A stretch of 64,000 nucleotides of DNA, from the NCBI GenBank assembly GCA_015680905.1, contig CM027378.1:3224001-3288000 (forward strand). Reading direction: 5' to 3'. Numbering within the stretch: position 1 is the stretch's first letter; every line of letters starts with the position of its first letter. Below are positions 55,690-64,000 of the stretch, piece after piece. The DNA is from Coptis chinensis (lineage: Eukaryota > Streptophyta > Magnoliopsida > Ranunculales > Ranunculaceae). The notes below the pieces were generated by a model. That model was given only the letters and a program-made list of their open reading frames with translations. It made no database searches and had not been told where the DNA came from. The translations under genes were made by a program, and so were the position numbers.

Positions 55690-56820
55690 TGTTTTGTTCT
55701 TTGATGAATGTTGAGTTGTCAATGGAGTGTAGAATGTCTAGGGTAAATGGTGATGATTTTGGATTTTTGGTCCCTCCAATGGGAAGGGTGAGGGAGACCT
55801 CTCCACTCGTCTTGGAGGAGATTGGATTCATGCCTCGCCGTTCGCGCGATCTGGGTAAGCAGAAGGTGGACTTGTCTGACTCTAGATCCACTAAACTGTC
55901 TAAGATTATGGATCGCTCTACTAGTAGTGCACCCAAGCAAATTGGAGGTAGGGTGTTCTAGTGCCCGAGTTCTAGTGGTGGGATCGACCTGAGCGCTCCC
56001 GACCGTGGTGTGGCGGGCAAGGGAAAAGTGGCTGCTAGAGAAAGTGCTGAGATTAGTTCGCTGGGGAGGCGGGGTATCGACCTGTGATGCAACTTCGTCT
56101 ATACTCGTGGGAAGACGGGGAAGAAGCATGTTATGAAAAGATCTAACTGTAGCTTCAGGTCGGCACCCATTGCTAATTGTCTCTTGGAAGGGATTGTTTT
56201 GGAAGGTGACAGGGAAGAGCTGGACGGCCAAGAATTGGACAAGAATATGAGGACCATGGATATAGCTTGTTGCTTGGTAAGCTTTTAATCTTATATGGTC
56301 CCTTTTTGTCTTATTGGCAAGAGTAACATTGATGTTTCTATTTGTAGTTTCTTGCTAGGTATCACAAATTGAAGCAGACGGCCTAATTGAATGAAGCTGA
56401 GAAAAACGATCTGGGCAAAGTTAAGGAAGAACTATTGAGCTTGCAGATCGTTCAAGAGGCTGAAAAGAAGGAACTGGAGGATCTAAAGAAAGTGCACCAG
56501 GACACTGTGATAGGGAGGTCGGCGATGGTAAGTTCGAATCTTGAATTGCAAGAAAGATTGAGTGCAGTAACTGAGTACTCCAAGAACTGCAAATTGGTTG
56601 CATGAATGGCTCAGCAGGCGTATGACGATGTGTGCCAAGATTATAAGGAACTAGAGCTGACGTACTTTCAATTGAAAGAAGAGCATGAACGTGGGGCTCT
56701 ATGTATAAATGTGTTTGTCGTACCTGGAGATGCTAGTAACGCTCTGTCTACCAGTATTGTTGCTGTTGAGTGAACTGATATGCCTGCTGATGATGTTAAA
56801 AGTGTTATTCCTAGTGCTTG
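55690..56820 (+). pseudogene. Tat-1 antisense gene, copy B (5'-deleted)
   Basis: Homologous to the second half of copy A: 55740-55960 (RETSPLVLEEIGFMPRRSRD, matching PLDLEEIGLVARGPSGLAKR of copy A), 56100-56276 (KHVMKRSNCSFRSAPIANCL-like, interrupted by frame changes), intron 56277-56347 with GTAAGC and TTTGTAG, and 56348-56820 (coiled coil, LEDLKKVHQDTVIGRSAMVS, LQERLSAVTEYSKNCKLVA). The segment encoding the first two exons of copy A is missing. Upstream sequence (55375-55690) aligns with the copy A leader (44215-44580). It has several stops (for example TGA at about 56603). Confidence 0.6.
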
Positions 56821-57221
56821 ACCAATGTTTCTGGATTTCTTCTTCCCTTGTGTAAGTTGTGAGGTTTATGAATATTTCTCTTTAACTTTTGTTTTGTAAG
56901 TGGTTGTAAAACAATAGAATTAGTTTCCTAGGCTTACCCGGGCAGTTCGTGTTTTTGAGAACATGGCAAACTGGTGTCCACATAAGTGGCAGTTCGGTAT
57001 TGTTAAAGAACCAGTTTCCTGAGTGTGTTCAAACAGTTTGTTATTTTGCACGTTATGGAATGCATGCTGTTTACTTTCAACTGAATGCTTGTTACATGTT
57101 GTTTTAATATCCCAGTAGGTATTTGACCTAAAGATGTATTTCCAGTTGTCTAGGAAGACTTAGGATTCTTGTGAAGTACTGGATTCTGATTTGAGAGGTA
57201 GTTTGGGCTCTGTACCCGTTA

Positions 57222-57725
57222 AACTCGGGTGAGCGTTTTAGCTCGAGTGAGCATGTTGCTCTTGGAGAGCGTCTTCACTGAGTTGAGCCTAGAGTTGTAT
57301 GTCTTCAACTAGTAAAAAATGCGAAGGCTATATAGCCTGTTAACTCAAGTGAGCGTCTTCGCTTGAGGAAGCATGTTGCTCTTGGAGAGCGTTCTTCACT
57401 GAGTTAAGCATAGAGTTGTAGGTCTTTAACTAGTAAGAAATGCGAAGGTTATGTAGCCTGTTAGCTCGAGTGAGCGTCTTCGCTTGAGGAAGCGTGTTGC
57501 TCTTGGAGAGTGTTCTTCACTGAGTTGAGCCTAAAGTTGTAGGTCTTCAACTAGTAAGAAATGTGAAGTCTATGTAGCCTGTTAGCTCGAGTGAGCATCT
57601 TAGCTTGAGGAAGTGTGTTGCTCTTGGAGAGCGTTCTTCACTGAGTTGAGCCTAGAGTTGTAAGTCTTCAACTAGTAAGAAATTTGAAGCCTATGTAGCC
57701 TGTTAGCTTGAGTGAGCGTCTGGAG
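57222..57725 (+). repeat. 121-bp tandem array, four units
   Basis: Unit starts at 57222, 57342, 57463, 57584 and a partial at 57705, spacing 120-121 bp. Each unit contains TTGCTCTTGGAGAGC (a GCTCT/AGAGC hairpin), TTCACTGAGTTGAGCCTAGA, TCTTCAACTAGTAAGAAATG and TATGTAGCCTGTTAG. The array lies just 3' of the Tat-1 pol stop (minus strand), the place where Tat/Ogre elements are known to carry variable tandem repeats. Confidence 0.9.
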
Positions 57726-57872
57726 TAGAGAACGTTTGAGCTCTTGGAGAGCATTTTAGTTCACATAAGCGTTTTGGAACACAGAACGTTTGAGCTCTTC
57801 CCTGATGTACATTGATGCAAACATAAACTATTTGTATAGTGTTAAGAGTATGAACTCATGCAATTGGACCTT

Positions 57873-58935
57873 TTATTGATAAAATTTCTTTAACAAAAAA
57901 GTATTCCAAGGACGTGGTAATGTCTGGCCTTCCTGGGTCTTGATCCAATATGCTCCATTGCCGACGACTCATTCTATTATGTAGGGTTCTTCCCATGTTG
58001 GTGTGAGTTTGGAATCATCCTTAGTCTTTTTCAAGACTAGCTCGCCAGGTTGGAAACTTCAAAGGTTGACTCGTTTATTGTACGTCTTCCTCAAAGTTTG
58101 CTGGTAGGATGCCACTCTAATGGCGGCTAGGTCGTAACGTTCTTCCAGTAGATCGACCTCTCTGGCAAGAATGGAATCGTTCTGGCCAGTTTCAATGATT
58201 ACAGAGCAGGTCATTTTGATTGTCAGCTCAGAAGGAATGACGGCCTCAGTGCCGAAGCATAGTGAGAATGGTGATTCTCCTGTGCTAGAATGAGATGTCG
58301 TTCTGGAGGCTTATAGAATGTTTTCAAGCGGCATTGGCCACTAGCTTTTGTTCATTTCGATCTTTTTCTCCAGGTTCTCCAAAATTGCCTTGTTACTGGC
58401 TTCTGCTTGACCATTGCTCTGAGCGTACTGTAGGGTGGAAAATGCATGAATGATCTTCCACTTAGCCAAGAATTCCTTGATTGTTTTCTCCTTGAACTGG
58501 GAGCCATTGTCTATCACCAAAGTGTGGGGTAGTCCATATCTGGTGATGATGTTTGTCCAGATGAAGTTTCTGACATTAGCTTATTTGACGTGACCCAAGG
58601 GGATCGCTTCCACCCATTCGGTGAAATAATCGGTTGCCGCTAGGATGAACCGGAAGCCAGTGCTTTTCTGTGGGATGAATGGACCCATGATGTCCAAGCC
58701 CCACATGTGAAATGGCTAAGGGCTGGCAATGTTGATGAGTTCTCGAGCTGGCTGGATGATATTATGGCCAAATGTTTGGCACTTGATGCATTTTAGTACA
58801 TATTTTTTTGCATCGATCTGCATTTTTGGCCAGGAGTAGGCTTGTGAGATCGCTTTGTGAGCCAAAGAGCGACCTCCTGCGTGCATTCTGTCTCGTGGAT
58901 TTCTGCGTAAATCATCTGACCTTGTTCTGGGTTAT
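57873..58935 (-). pseudogene. Integrase of Tat-1
   Basis: From about 58900: an HHCC finger remnant (RSLAHKAISQAYSWPKMQID, KCIKCQTFGHN), core with LDIMGPFIPQKSTGFRFILA and ATDYFTEWVEAIP (first Asp), VIDNGSQFKEKTIKEFLAKW (second Asp), and YAQSNGQAEASNKAILENLE (Glu). The C-terminal part has FGTEAVIPSELTIKM and ends PRPWNTFLLKKFYQ with TAA at 57873-57875, the typical Tat ending. Several in-frame stops and one or two frame changes near 58900. The Tat-1 polyprotein ends here. Confidence 0.85.
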
Positions 58936-60060
58936 GCACCTCAGATGAGGTCCTCCGGCAAACTTTCTAAAAAGTTTGTCATTTACTAGGCAGTAGAGAC
59001 CTGACTGGTAGCGAACTTGTCTGGCCTTGAGTCGATTTGTTGGTGCTTTGCCCAGATTGATATAGTCTATGATAGGTTTCATCCATGTTTGACTTATTTG
59101 AGTTTTAGAGAGTGGGCATAAGTCACTGATTTCTAGGACGTGCTCATTTTGGTAAGCGGGTCTATCGATTACTTCGATAAGTAGCTTCCTAGGGTCACAG
59201 TTCGATGTTTGGGTCGCGAGGTACGCCAAGCTATCGGCATGGCGATTCTCTTCCCGAAGGAAATGGTGTATAGTGACTTTCTTGAAAGAAGGAAGTATTT
59301 GATTGACAACTTGAAGGTATTTAGAAAGGTTACCTTCATTAGTGGTATATTCGTTGGTGACCTGCCGAACAACTAGTTGTGAATCGCTGAAGACCCTGAG
59401 CTCCTGAACGTCGAGTTCTAACGCCGTGCGAAGCCCCATAATCAGGGCTTCATATTCAGTTTCATTGTTTGAGGTCGCAAAATCGATATGAACTGATTTT
59501 TCCACCATGGTGCCATCTAGTGACACTAGGACTACGCCAACTCTGCTGCCACCTGGATTGCTTGCTCCATCTACGAAAAGTGACCATACTGAAGCGTCCT
59601 GTTGCTTGGAGGTCAGGATATCGACAAGTGGTTCCCAATTGAGATCATCGACTAGGAAGTCGGCTAAGAAATCTGTAACGACCTGTCCCTTCTGTAAGGT
59701 TCTCGGGGTGAACTCTATGTGGTGTCCCCCGAGTTCTTCTGCCCATATAGCCATGTGAGTTGTCTTGTTGGCTTTGAGAAGGATCTTCTTCATAGGTAAA
59801 TCGGTCAGAACTTTGATTGGATGTGCCTGGAAGTATGGCCTGAACTTTCTTGCGGAGTAAAGTAGTGCCAGTACTACCTTTTCAATGTGGGAGTAGTTTT
59901 TTTCAGCTGGCAATAGCGTCGTTCTAGTGAAGTAGATCGGCTTCTCAGTGTTCTGTTCCTCTTTGAAGAGAACCAAACTGATTGAAAAGTCAGAGACGGC
60001 CAAGTATAGCCCCAACGTTTCTCCATCGATTGGTTTGGCCAATATACGTGGTGTTATCAA
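58912..60060 (-). pseudogene. Dual RNase H region of Tat-1
   Basis: 382 open residues. The first, RT-linked RNase H has YLAVSDFSISLVLFKEE and LLPAEKNYSHIEKVVLALLY. A second, archaeal-type RNase H (RVT_3-like) follows: FVDGASNPGG (Asp), NNETEYEALIMGLRTALEL (Glu), LRVFSDSQLVVRQV (Asp) and LREENRHADSLAYLA (Asp), all four catalytic residues visible. The paired RNase H domains place the element in the Tat (Ogre/Retand) lineage. Same frame as the RT upstream. Confidence 0.9.
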
Positions 60061-61017
60061 GTAGTCTTTGAGAGTAGAGAATGCCTAGTGGCATTGTTTG
60101 TTCCATGAGAACTATTCACTCTTTTTGAGAATCTGTAGGAAGGTTCGGCATTTTTCTGATGCTCTCGATATGAATCGGTTTAGAGCTGCCACCATTCCAG
60201 ACAGTTTATGTATCTGCTTCTTTGTTTTTAGAACTGGCATATCCAAGAACGCTCAAATCTGATCTGGATTCGCTTCTATCCTACGTTGAGATACCTGATA
60301 CCCAAGAAATTTCCTGGAGGAAGCTCCGAAGAGGCATTTCTCGGGGTTGAGCTTCATCTGAGTTTGCCTTAGTCTGGAGAATGCTTGTTCGAGGTAATCT
60401 AAATGATCTCCAGCTTTCTTGCTTTTTACAACCATGTCGTCTATGTAGACCTCCATGATATCTCCTAACATGTCCTGGAACATATCGGTGACCAATCGTT
60501 GGTAGGTCGCTCCAGTATTCTTTAAGCCGAATGGGAGGACGTTGTAACAGTAGATGCCTTGCTCTGTTATGAAGGAGGTTTTCTCTTGGTCTTCTTCTGC
60601 CAGTGGGATATGGTTGTAGCCACTGTAGGCATCCATGAATGATAGGAGTTCGTGGCCACATGTTTGGTCAACGAGTTGGTCGATTCTTGGTAAGGGAAAG
60701 CTATCCTTAGGGGTTTCGTGGTTAACATTGGTGAAGTCGACACATAGATGAACTATGTCATTGCTTTTTGGGACTGCTACAATGTTAGAAATCCACTCGG
60801 GGTATTCCACTTTTCTAATGAAGCATACTTTTTTGAGATTGTCGATCTCGTCGTTTATTGCTTTCTGGAACCTAAGAGATAGCTTCCTAGGTCGTTGGCG
60901 AACAGGCTTAGCATTTAGGTTGACATTTAGTTTGTGACATGCAATATTAGGGTCAATGACAGGGACATCGACGTACGACCAAGCAAAAACGTCTTTATTA
61001 AGAAGATAAAAAGCTTA
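60061..61017 (-). pseudogene. Reverse transcriptase of Tat-1
   Basis: Read from about 61000: DVFAWSYVDVPVIDPNIACH, LNAKPVRQRPRKLSLRFQKA, EYPEWISNIVAVPKSN, FMDAYSGYNHIPLAEEDQEK, LPFGLKNTGATYQRLV, catalytic MEVYIDDMVVKSKKAGDHLD, and FGASSRKFLGYQVSQRRIEA. The YIDD core is intact. Only nonsense changes interrupt this frame (TAA near 61018; three stops between 60255 and 60063), which then continues into RNase H. Copying of element RNA would need suppression of these stops. Confidence 0.9.
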
Positions 61018-61018
61018 C

Positions 61019-61548
61019 ACGTTGTTCCTTGAGTGTAGGATCAAGGTTAGGTCCTACGTAAACAAATTTAGGATTGTCCTCAGTTCCTAGGTTGACATTT
61101 TCCTTCGGTTCGATCTCGATGGTTACAGTAGTGGGAGGGGCGACCTCTGGGGTCTTTGTCTCTTGTGGTGCCTCCCTTTGCTGAGTCAGCTGGGTGACCT
61201 CAGGTGACTTAACGTCTGGAGCGAGTCCTTTGGTTGAGCCCCCAGTGTTCTCCTCTGGTGACTTGTCGTCTGGAGCGACTCCTTTGGCGGAGCCCCTAGC
61301 ATACTCCTATGCCAGATCGTTAGATGTGGATTTGGCAAGGGATTTGACTTCAGTAATTAAGTCTTCTGCCTTCTTAGTTTTGGCGACCTCTCCCTTGTTC
61401 TTGAGTGAAGCCCCAGCAGGCTTGCTGACTAAGAAGATCTGGTTGCAATTGTGAGCGTCGAGCTAGTTGCTTCATAGCTCCATCATGCCTCTAGGGCCAG
61501 GGAAGCGTAGTACCTGATGGAGTGTTGAAGGCACTACTTGGATCTTGT
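61019..61548 (-). pseudogene. Tat-1 Gag-protease linker region, truncated by insertion
   Basis: The minus strand near 61540-61440 encodes VVPSTLHQVLRFPGPRGMME and AHNCNQIFLVSKPAGASLKN, resembling the STLHQVLKFPT-type sequence between protease and RT in Tat polyproteins. A 60-bp imperfect tandem duplication lies at about 61195-61312 (DDKSPEENTGG-type, acidic). The family-B LTR begins at 61549, so the Tat-1 gag and 5' LTR must lie beyond the right end of the window. Confidence 0.65.
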
Positions 61549-62997
61549 TGATAAGTGCTCAAAAAGTGCATTTTAACCTTCAATTATACCTCTTGTTTAG
61601 CCATCTTAGTGGACTAATAGTGTTTGTAAGTTCTGTTTTATGATTCTACAGGTGAAAAAGAGAGTTTTGTAAAATATTAGAGAAAAAGGGGTAAAACGGA
61701 GCAATTCGGAGCATTAAGAATCACATGGGAAGCTCATGGACAATCATGAAGAAAGGCAAGGAATTGAAGTTATTAAAGATGTGACTTGGACCAATTTTAA
61801 AGCCTATTTGGAAGCCCAAGGCAAAAGGATTCGTTGCTTGGACCAAAGCCCGCAAAAGAGGATAGAAGGATGAAGCAAAAGAGGAAAAATAGACTCTCAC
61901 ATCTGAGACGCGAGGATCGTGCATCCAGACGCGACGCTGGCGTCTGAGACACAAGGATCATGCGGCCAGATGTGAGAACCAACAATGTAGCCACTTCTTT
62001 CACAGTTTTGGAAACGAAGTTGGACTCTGAAAGAAGTTGATTTGTATTAGGAAACAAATGGTGGTTTGGAATGCTTCTAGAACTCATTGTAACCCCTATA
62101 AATAGAGGACCTAAGTGCTTCATGTAATTTTCCAATTCACTTATATTCTTGTCTCCAGAACTTGAGGCAGAGAGAGATTAATAATAAAAGATTCGGTCTT
62201 AACTAGTCGAGTCTTAATAAGTTAGTCTTTCTAGCCTTATGTTCTTCGACACTTCTTCTCCTCGTTCTTCCTGTTCTTCCTTCTTTATGGAAGGCTAATA
62301 TTCTCCTTCAAGAGAGAAGATGAAGCCGATGCTAAGGATTCATTAATTCTTTTGGTTCATGGTATTCTCCAATCAGGTTAGTTCTTTATGTTTTTAGTTA
62401 TTAGTTCCATTGCCCAGACCAGAGGATGGAAGTATAGATTAAGGTTTTTATTTATTACAATCGAATATCATGCTAGTTTGGGGTTTTATTTATTGCAATT
62501 GAATGTTTGCTAGTGACATGCTTTTATTTATTGCAATTAAATATAATGCTAGAATAGGGTTCTATTTATTGTAATTGAATATTATACTATTATTCTATAC
62601 TTTTCTTCTAGTTGTGTAGTGTTTTAGAGTAAGGGAAGTATTCCTTGTGTTTGTCTTAGATGGTGATTCATTGACTAGCTGCCCAAGCTCACATAAAAGG
62701 AAAGAAGATACTAGTAACATAAACTTACGAACAACCTTGAGTATAGTTAATTGTTAACGATGTTTCATCCAAGAGGGCATCGGCACTCGCTCGATTGCCT
62801 AATTGTAGTCTACTAGTGAGAAGAACCATAAAGCAAAAGGTCACAGATCAAAGGTATTGATGGATTATAATCTCTTGAATTCCCTCTCTTAGATTCTTAA
62901 TAGTTTAATTAATTTAGTTTAGTTAAGCAATTTACAATATCTATAATCATAGTTTTTAATCCCTCAAACCCCTTTCCAGTCCTGTCCTTTATATAAC
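61549..62997 (+). mobile_element. Family-B Athila LTR inserted in Tat-1, truncated
   Basis: Plus strand TGATAAGTGCTC at 61549, colinear (inverted) with 34182-35765. It has CCCTATAAATAGAGG with the TATA box at 62097-62104 and a GCGTCTGG-type repeat cluster near 61915-61975. The 5' flank CTTGT (61544-61548) would be its TSD. It is cut at 62997 by the second Tat element, so whether a full element or a solo LTR follows cannot be told. Fourth copy of this LTR in the window. Confidence 0.88.
62097..62104 (+). promoter_or_regulatory. LTR-B TATA box
   Basis: TATAAATA in CCCTATAAATAGAGGACC. The word is kept in all four LTR-B copies (TATAAATC in the copy near 23790), supporting its role as core promoter. 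Confidence 0.55.
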
Positions 62998-63471
62998 TGT
63001 TTCGACCCCCACCTAGTGGCAAACGTCCATTAGTAGGGGTCTCTATTTTATTCATTTAATCAACAGGGCTAAAGCCCAATTCGCAATATCATGGATCAAT
63101 GTACAGGCCCATTAACTCATGTGTCTAAGGCTGAACCTTAGCCACATGGCTTGCCACTAATATACATTGATTTATGTCCAGATTCATTCCTTATCAAAGA
63201 GATAGTTATCAGTTGACAGTTATACTCTATCACAATTACTCAAGATACAAGATTACTTGAGCTACAAGGACTCTCTACTCTACCTCTATATATATCAAAC
63301 TATTTTTCATAAGGAACTACGTGGAAACTTGATCCCTAGAGAACAGATCTTGGGTACGTAGGCATCCATTATTTGGTTCAGTTTCATCTCCCCCAACATC
63401 AAATTTCTCTGTTTCTTAGTGTGTTCTTTACCATTGCTCTCGTTGTGTTGAAGCAGTTTATTGCCGAAACA
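62998..63471 (+). mobile_element. 5' LTR of a second Tat-lineage element (Tat-2)
   Basis: Begins TGTTTCGACCCCC and ends TTGCCGAAACA (474 bp); TGTTTCG and CGAAACA are perfect inverted termini. A CTATATATATC box lies at 63285-63296 and a TACGTAGGC word near 63356. It is followed at once by a primer-binding site and gag, so it is a 5' LTR. It interrupts the family-B LTR at TTATATAAC|TGTTTCG. The element runs off the right end of the window. Its LTR is unrelated in detail to that of Tat-1. Confidence 0.85.
63285..63296 (+). promoter_or_regulatory. Tat-2 LTR TATA region
   Basis: TCTATATATATC about 290 bp into the LTR, a suitable position for a U3 core promoter. Confidence 0.45.
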
Positions 63472-63475
63472 TAAT

Positions 63476-63492
63476 TGGCGCCGTCTGTGGGG
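63476..63492 (+). other. Primer-binding site of Tat-2
   Basis: TGGCGCCGTCTGTGGGG, four bases after the LTR end. The first nine bases are complementary to the 3' end of plant tRNA-Asp; this exact word is common in Tat-lineage elements. Confidence 0.75.
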
Positions 63493-63525
63493 ACAGAGAA
63501 TTCATTATCACGTGAAACAATCAAG

Positions 63526-64000
63526 ATGGTAAGCACGAGAAGCAGACCAAATAGTCAACATATTCCTCCTACTAACAAGAATCGCAACCCTCGAAATTCA
63601 AATCGGCCGATGCATGAACCGTTGAACAATCAAGTTGCTCCTAGTAGTAGGATCAATTCTCAACATCCGACTATAGCAGCGCATCCGCCACCGCCTCCGC
63701 CTCCGCAAAAGGCAGTACAAGTGCCACCACCCTTAACGGCCTTGCAACAAGAAAATCGACAAGTCAGTAGTCCTCCATGCGGTCCGCCCGTCTGTCCATG
63801 TCGATCCTTCCGGTTGACATGGATATGGACGTGGACATTACTCTCACGCCAACTAGCGGAAAAGGTGATAGTAACAGCCAATTCACCCCTAATACGGTTG
63901 AGCGGGAGTTACGACGAGTCAAAAATTTAAACAGGAATTTGAGAAGGAAGCTGGCAAAGAGGCAAAGGCCGGTGGACGATGTTGCAAATTCAACAACATC
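63526..64000 (+). pseudogene. Tat-2 Gag, N-terminal part, runs off window
   Basis: ATG at 63526 starts MVSTRSRPNSQHIPPTNKN, a basic, Asn/Pro-rich N-terminus with a Pro run near 63690. Near 63740-63800 the coding signal moves to another frame, which then reads DMDMDVDITLTPTSGKGDS and VERELRRVKNLNRNLRRKLA (coiled coil) to the window end. A single small indel therefore separates two coding-looking parts. Gag of Tat elements forms the particle; the capsid and knuckle are not in the window. Confidence 0.65.

Overview
This window is nuclear DNA of a flowering plant. The evidence is plant-specific retrotransposon lineages (Athila and Tat branches of Ty3/gypsy), plant CACTA (En/Spm) DNA transposons, U2-type introns, and fragments of plant housekeeping genes (NADH-type glutamate synthase, myosin XI, D-Ala-D-Ala ligase, a MOS1-like gene). 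I see no intact resident host gene, no tRNA or rRNA gene and no CRISPR array. The species cannot be named from the sequence. Nearly all 64 kb is explained by transposable elements inserted into one another, and many junctions can be read to the base from termini and target-site duplications (TSDs). LEFT BLOCK (1-24335). The 3' half of a plus-strand Athila element (family A) has its 3' LTR at 4392-5863. It carries a solo LTR (206-1507, TSD CCCAA) and is inserted in an LTR of a second Athila family (B) on the minus strand (5864-6568 and 23741-24335). The same B LTR is split by a 17.2-kb CACTA element (6569-23740, TSD TAA). That element has a broken TNP2-like transposase, an apparently intact five-exon TNPA-like gene, and exon fragments captured from at least three host genes. 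MIDDLE BLOCK (24336-43364). Two minus-strand family-B Athila elements are nested. The inner one (5' LTR 34182-35765) has gag and protease, then an in-frame coiled-coil plus zinc-knuckle segment, and no visible reverse transcriptase. Its 3' non-coding part holds a 4.2-kb CACTA element (24905-29131, TSD ATC) with an Ulp1-like protease remnant. The inner element sits in the integrase gene of the outer one, which keeps gag-PR-RT-RNaseH-INT (decayed) and its 5' LTR (41821-43364). RIGHT BLOCK (43612-64000). A minus-strand Tat-lineage element has its 3' LTR at 43612-44183 and pol at 57873-61548. Between them lie two tandem copies of an intron-containing gene on the opposite strand, plus 102- and 121-bp tandem repeats. 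It is interrupted by a solo family-A LTR landed exactly on a 3' splice site (46306-47785, TSD TGTAG), by a 6.4-kb CACTA element with fragments of GLT1 and a D-Ala-D-Ala ligase gene (48635-55004, TSD TCG), and by a family-B LTR (61549-62997). That last LTR is itself cut by a second, plus-strand Tat-lineage element (LTR 62998-63471) that runs off the window. HOW IT WORKS TOGETHER. Expression potential lies mainly in LTR promoters (several TATA boxes), the TNPA-like gene and the antisense Tat gene. Points most worth a second look: the duplicated antisense gene, a hairpin module shared by the 3' ends of two Athila families, the chimeric RT-less Athila element, and two CACTA elements carrying multi-gene captures.
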